DNA of 20,424 nucleotides from Hondaea fermentalgiana. Lineage: Eukaryota > Sar > Bigyra > Thraustochytrida > Thraustochytriidae. The stretch lies in NCBI GenBank assembly GCA_014084085.1, contig NPFB01000168.1:1501-21924 (forward strand), read 5' to 3'. A program made the position numbers and the translations under genes. The notes below the pieces were generated by a model. The model had not been told where the DNA came from. It worked only from the letters and a program-made list of their open reading frames with translations, and searched no databases. Below are positions 16,123 through 20,424 of the stretch, piece by piece. Positions within the stretch are counted from its first letter, which is position 1, and the number at the start of each line of letters is the position of its first letter.

Positions 16123-18605
16123 CGTCTCTCCCTCGCGCGGGCCGCTCGCGGCGGCGGCGTGCGCGCGGCGCCGCGGCGCCTCTTCTCGCCTCGCCTCGGT
16201 GTGCGCGGGGCCGGTGCGCAGCGAGCTCTGCCGCGCGGCCGCGAGACTCGGAGCAGCGAGGGAAGGAGGCCAAATAGGGCTCTCTCGGCCCCGGCGCGTG
16301 CGCACCGTGTCTACGTTGGAGTTCACGTTGCGAAGTGCCGCCAAACTGGTCACGCACTACACTATTCTCGTATACCACGAGGGTCAACCAGCAGCACCAG
16401 AGCAGCAGCTGCTGGCTGCTGCAGCCCTGGCAGCTGCGGCCGAGATCGAATTGCCTGGTGAGGAGATGGAGCAGCTGCGAATGTGAGGCGAGACTGCGGG
16501 CATGAAAGGGAACAAGGTATGTGCAGGCGCGAGACCAAGATGATATTAGAGAGAGGAAAAGTATAGGCCTTATATGTCTAGATGCGCGTGAGACGGGGGG
16601 GGAGAGGCGGACATTGGCGATTCGTGAAAGCATGGGGCGCAAAATCAGCGGTTGCTCAGTTCATGCCAGCGGACGCCTTCAGTTTGGACTTTGAGCGGTT
16701 GGAGTCGATTGTTCACTTTCCACAAAAAGACCTTCCGATAGTCGACCCTTTTGGGTGCCAGGGTGCCAGGTACCCGAGTCTTCCTCTTCATCGCGAGAAC
16801 TCCTCGCAACTCACGTCTGCACTTGAGGCGCTCAAGATGGATGATCGATCTACTGTTCTGTTGTGTTGTCAAATCTGCTCTTGCAAGATCGGATCAAGAG
16901 CATCAAGAGCGCGTGTGCAAGTAAATGCTTGACCAAACCATTTACATCCCATCACGATCCCTTTCGCGAAAAGGTACAAAGGCTCGTCAAACTCTGGTTC
17001 CGGGCAAGTCCTCTACTTGCAGAGTCGCTGCAAAAAGAAATCTGCAGAAGATCAATAAAAGAAAAGACGCAACGGAGAATGCGCGACCAAGACTCTCCCT
17101 TCTCTACTCTTTTGATTTTCTTCATGAGCATCGATGCTTGTCTCCGGTGCAAAGACGCTACCAGTCAAGCCAAGACTTGGGAGTCTCCCCCTTGGGCAAC
17201 ATGAAGTGTGGTCGACGTGCCACCTGTATTGGACGAGTTGTTTAAGATTAGAAGACTTCGTTTCATGGATATGCAGACTATCTTACTTCCAACCCGAACT
17301 TGCTCCATAGACGCGTCTGCGAGCTGTAGCGGCTATCCGGTACTCCCAGCGGCTGGGGCGTTCTCTCCAGACGACTTCACCACCGCTCACACGATTAACG
17401 CGTGCATGCACAAATTCGCAACTCCATCGACGGCTCGCTGACAATCGCAAAGTTCAGAAAATTGTGCGGGCCGCCATGCTCAGCAGACGTTCATCCGCAA
17501 GGCCCGAGGCGCAAAATATTCCAATCTCCTGTCGCAACGACGTGGCCCTAGTTAGTTTATTTTGCAAACCACAGTGTTCCGCCCACACCCACTGCAGTGC
17601 CAGGGGAGAGAGGGAAGGCGTTTCCGAAATAAATCCGTTGGGTGTTAGGCGGCTCGGCGAGTCATGGCTGCAAATGCAGGGCGGCAGTGCAGCGCAGAGC
17701 AGCGCCCATGCCTGGAGGACTGGGCATCCGAGCTTCCCTCTTGGTAGACCTTTCGGACGGGACGAGCGGAGCCGGATTTGCGTCAGACTCCGCTTGCGGG
17801 AAGGTTGACGCTGTGCTTGGCTGGTTCTGTCGACGGTTCCAGCGAATCGCAGGTCATTAAACCACGCATTCCGTGTAAATTTTAGTGATTGATCTCAGCC
17901 GCAGAGCTTCCTTGTGAGCAACGTACGCTTCGAAGATGGAAGCAGTAAGACTGCAGCCGGCCAGCACCATGCTTGATATTTCCGTTCAGACAAATCCGGG
18001 AACCGGCCTGATCCAAACAATGAGCTTCTCTCGCGGGCAGTGATGCATCTCGAGCGTGCAAAATGAGGGGAACTGTGTCGGTTGGAACTGCGATCGGCAA
18101 CCGCAGGGTTCTGATTCGTCATTGGGTCCTGAAAGAATAATTTGTTCGTGTCGCACGCTGTGGTCCATGCTCATCTTGCTGTAGGGGTTCATAGCGCCCG
18201 CCCGCGACCAGGCCATCGGCCAATGCACCTAGACAACAATAGGCTGACTGTGAATTATAAAGTTGTACCTAGACTAAGGCTTATCCTACCCTGCGGGGCC
18301 GTTACGGTGCGGACTATCCGGCGCGCGGTGCGTTCTACCTGTGGACTAAGGGAAGCGTGTCCTTTCCGGTTCCGCCTCATTGCACTTGGAATAAAAGGCT
18401 GTCGACGGGAACGAAACAGTGAAAATCAAGGCTACTTTTGAATGTTGGATCATTTTCGACCGGCACTTATTCGTTGGCCGTCATCGATGCGATCGTAATG
18501 CAATCCCCAAGTCTTTTGACTCACGAAAGCAAACTGCGAAAGCTGGCCAGTTGGCTCAGCGTCAAGACAGTTCAACAAGGTATTTCAGCAGTCTGTGAGA
18601 AGAGG
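16123..18605. promoter_or_regulatory. Long gene-free region between kinase and receptor genes
   Basis: About 2.5 kb between divergent genes. The first about 250 bp next to the kinase is GC-rich and open in the kinase frame without an ATG, so it is probably leader. The remainder has more even composition, with open frames of no more than about 116 codons, none recognisable. TATA-like sequences occur near 18254 (TATAAAG) and 18389 (ATAAAAGG), on the receptor strand. I found no tRNA, snRNA or rRNA signature and no mobile-element ends. It presumably holds both promoters and could hide a non-coding RNA. Confidence 0.45.
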
Positions 18606-20424
18606 ATGCGGTCACGTTCGTTCGCTGTAGCTTTCGCGCTGCTTCTCGCCGCGACGCCTGCGACAGCTCTGCGCGCGGACCCACTCGTCGATTCGTGCGC
18701 TCGAGATGAGGCAAACTGCTGCTTTCCGGAGTCGAAATGGCCAAAACCAACCATGGAATCGCGCTTTCGTTGCGAACCAGACGAGGATGGGAGCTACCCT
18801 TGCAGCGTCAGGCTCGCTGTCAGCGACTGGATTGGGAGCTTTATCAACGTCTACGTTGCCAAGATCTTCATCGAGGAGTTCCTCGGGTACCCCGTAGAAA
18901 TCACGGCCGATTCCAGCGACTACACGGGGACTGTCAAGGAGTCAGATGTTTACGCGGAAAATGGGACGTTGGTTGAGCCGAGCGGTTGGAGACTCCTCGA
19001 GAGCGGAGACGTCGACGTCATTCTCGAATACTGGCCTTCGGGACATCGAGATAACATTCGCGAGTTCGTTGTGGAACGCGGGACCGTGAAGACGGCCGGC
19101 GAAAATGGAATTGAGGGCCGAATCGGATGGTTCATGCCCTCATTCGTGGGCGAAGAAAATGACCCGGCTCTCGACTACTGGCGTACGCTCACCGACCCGG
19201 CCAAAGCGAGTCTCTTTCCTCATCCGGCGGCGACCACGCCTTGCTGTCGTTCCGATATGGTCCAAGGTGCCAACGCTCCTTGTGTCCCAACGGAGGCTCT
19301 GGGTGGCACGAAAGTGGCAGATGGAGGCATGGCCAATGCGATGGACGAGTGTGACGCCGTGTCGGCCACGGCGTGGCACGAGATTCCGACCACGGGCGGG
19401 CGCTTTCTGGGAGCACAGCCGACTTGGACTCACCATGATGATCAGATTATTCGGAACCTGGGTCTGCCTCTCACTCTCGTCTTTGCGGGCTCCGAGGAGA
19501 AAATCTTGGAGGAGATTGAGACTGCCCACACGTCAAGAACACCGCTCTTGTTCTATTTCTGGAAGCCGCACGGCGCCTTTCGCATGTACGACTTCGACGA
19601 CTTTCTGCTGCCGCTCAGCAGCGCAGAATGTCGATCGGCGCAGGAAACTGGTGACGCCGACTGTGGGTACCCGATTGAGCTGCTTGCCAAGGCATACTCG
19701 GTATCATTGGAGCAAAGTAAGCCGGACGTGGCACACTTTGTTGGCGCCATGGTGTTCAACTCGACTGTGCAACAAGAAGAGATCCACTATGAGCTCTTGG
19801 TCAACAGTTCGCGGACGCTTAACGAAGCGGCTTGTGAGTGGGTCAAGATCAACGAGCACACCTGGACGGATTGGACAGAGAGCGTTGTGCGCCAGTACGA
19901 AGGCGAAGTATGGCAAGATGAGGTTCTCGAGCCAACGGTCGTGGCTTGCGACTGCAAACCCGATGGTCTGCGTGATGTCGTGGCCGTGTACGATACTTCT
20001 GCGTATGCTGAGGACGGCTCTGTGATTATCGAGGTGGATCCGAGCCCATGCTCGGAGGCACGCAATGTGTCGCTGTACAAGACCCGCTGGAGCACGATGC
20101 TGCTGGAGACCGAGGTACTCAAGGAGATCCAGTGCGCTCATGTACCACTTGGGAGCTCGGGTGAGATCATCATTCTGACGTTGGCTTCCATCGCGTGGCT
20201 CGTGCTCTTGATTTGCCTGGTGTTCGTCGTGGCGTATCGCAACCACAAGGCGGTGAAGAGCGCTCGCATCCGTACGCTCATGATTCTCTTGTTTGGCGCA
20301 GCGCTGATGAACGGAGCAGAGACGTCTCAAATTGGCGAGCCAACGCGTGTCAAGTGTGCGATGCGCTTTTCGCTGCTGCTCTTTGGCTTCATGTACTTTG
20401 TGGGCTCGCTTCTCATCAAGCAGT
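18606..20424 (+). CDS. OpuAC-domain class C (GABA-B-like) G protein-coupled receptor, partial (3' end outside window)
   Basis: An open frame of 606 codons runs off the window. Residues 1-24 form a signal peptide (RSRSFAVAFALLLAATPATA). Residues about 68-425 match a whole OpuAC/ProX-type substrate-binding domain: LAVSDWIGS (Trp75), IEEFLGYPVEI, GDVDVILEYWPSG (Trp143), GRIGWFMPSFV (Trp175), NLGLPLTLVFAGSEE, PLLFYFWKPHG (Trp319) and the closing EAACEWVKINEHTWTDW (Trp412, Trp423). This fold binds glycine betaine, choline or proline-like solutes. A linker (426-518) with CxC and further cysteines leads to hydrophobic segments at about 519-545, 555-575 and 584 onward. CAMRFSLLLFGFMYFVGSLLIK resembles class C TM3, with its conserved Cys584. 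The start at 18606 places the signal peptide at the N-terminus; an in-frame ATG at 18498 would add 36 residues. The remaining helices and G-protein-coupling loops lie beyond the window, so the 7TM assignment rests on the first three helices. Confidence 0.87.
   Translation, partial: MRSRSFAVAFALLLAATPATALRADPLVDSCARDEANCCFPESKWPKPTMESRFRCEPDEDGSYPCSVRLAVSDWIGSFINVYVAKIFIEEFLGYPVEITADSSDYTGTVKESDVYAENGTLVEPSGWRLLESGDVDVILEYWPSGHRDNIREFVVERGTVKTAGENGIEGRIGWFMPSFVGEENDPALDYWRTLTDPAKASLFPHPAATTPCCRSDMVQGANAPCVPTEALGGTKVADGGMANAMDECDAVSATAWHEIPTTGGRFLGAQPTWTHHDDQIIRNLGLPLTLVFAGSEEKILEEIETAHTSRTPLLFYFWKPHGAFRMYDFDDFLLPLSSAECRSAQETGDADCGYPIELLAKAYSVSLEQSKPDVAHFVGAMVFNSTVQQEEIHYELLVNSSRTLNEAACEWVKINEHTWTDWTESVVRQYEGEVWQDEVLEPTVVACDCKPDGLRDVVAVYDTSAYAEDGSVIIEVDPSPCSEARNVSLYKTRWSTMLLETEVLKEIQCAHVPLGSSGEIIILTLASIAWLVLLICLVFVVAYRNHKAVKSARIRTLMILLFGAALMNGAETSQIGEPTRVKCAMRFSLLLFGFMYFVGSLLIKQ

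Noticed and set aside
16123..16353. 77-codon N-terminal extension of the kinase
   Set aside because: It would have to start at GTG; the first in-frame ATG is 16122, which directly precedes the kinase N-lobe.
15544..16461. 305-codon plus-strand open frame opposite the kinase
   Set aside because: Antisense to the conserved kinase core; the hydrophobic look comes from the complement of charged codons.
19704..20330. 208-codon minus-strand open frame at the end of the window
   Set aside because: Antisense to the receptor, whose plus-strand frame is open and carries clear domain motifs.
1..20424. tRNA, rRNA, CRISPR, insertion sequence or viral elements
   Set aside because: By eye there are no tRNA T-loop signatures, rRNA segments, regularly spaced repeats, transposase-like frames or terminal inverted repeats.

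Overview
The window looks like nuclear DNA of a eukaryotic protist. Every recognisable gene is eukaryotic (a membrane-anchored calpain, a type B histone acetyltransferase, the clathrin-adaptor mu2 subunit, a CaMKK-like kinase, a class C GPCR). Each is one uninterrupted reading frame with no need for introns. The genes sit on both strands and are separated by GC-rich intergenic DNA carrying microsatellites. An intron-poor genome with a plant-DEK1-type calpain and a class C GPCR with an unusual ectodomain would fit a thraustochytrid/labyrinthulomycete or related stramenopile. That placement is inference; no rRNA or tRNA is present to confirm it.

Layout: 1-527 is an ATG-free leader/promoter region. 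528-7502 (+) is a 2324-aa DEK1-like calpain with about 22 membrane segments. 7782-9296 (-) is HAT1, convergent with the calpain. 9297-9748 is a microsatellite-rich spacer. 9752-11053 (-, stop 9749-9751) encodes the AP-2 mu subunit. 11054-13112 is a 2-kb divergent intergenic region with several tandem repeats. 13113-14273 (+) is an NAD(P)H:quinone oxidoreductase with a mitochondrial-type presequence and a second strong internal start. 14274-14721 is a convergent spacer with a pyrimidine tract. 14722-16122 (-) is a CaMKK-like protein kinase ending in a CaaX box. 16123-18605 is a long gene-free region. 18606 to the window end (+) is a secreted/membrane protein cut off by the window edge.

There are no operons; neighbours do not form one pathway. 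The common theme is membrane signalling and trafficking: a membrane calpain, an endocytic adaptor, a probably lipidated kinase and a receptor.

The most interesting item is the last gene. A signal peptide and a complete OpuAC-type (glycine betaine/choline, type II periplasmic-binding-protein) domain are joined to the start of a class C GPCR seven-helix domain. Ordinary class C receptors carry a type I (LIVBP-like) Venus flytrap, so this would be a GPCR with a different ligand-binding module, plausibly an osmolyte or quaternary-amine sensor. Other points of note are an Asn-to-Asp change at the third catalytic position of the calpain, coordinated substitutions at all five tyrosine-pocket residues of mu2, the CaaX tail on the kinase, and the weak/strong double start of the quinone oxidoreductase.
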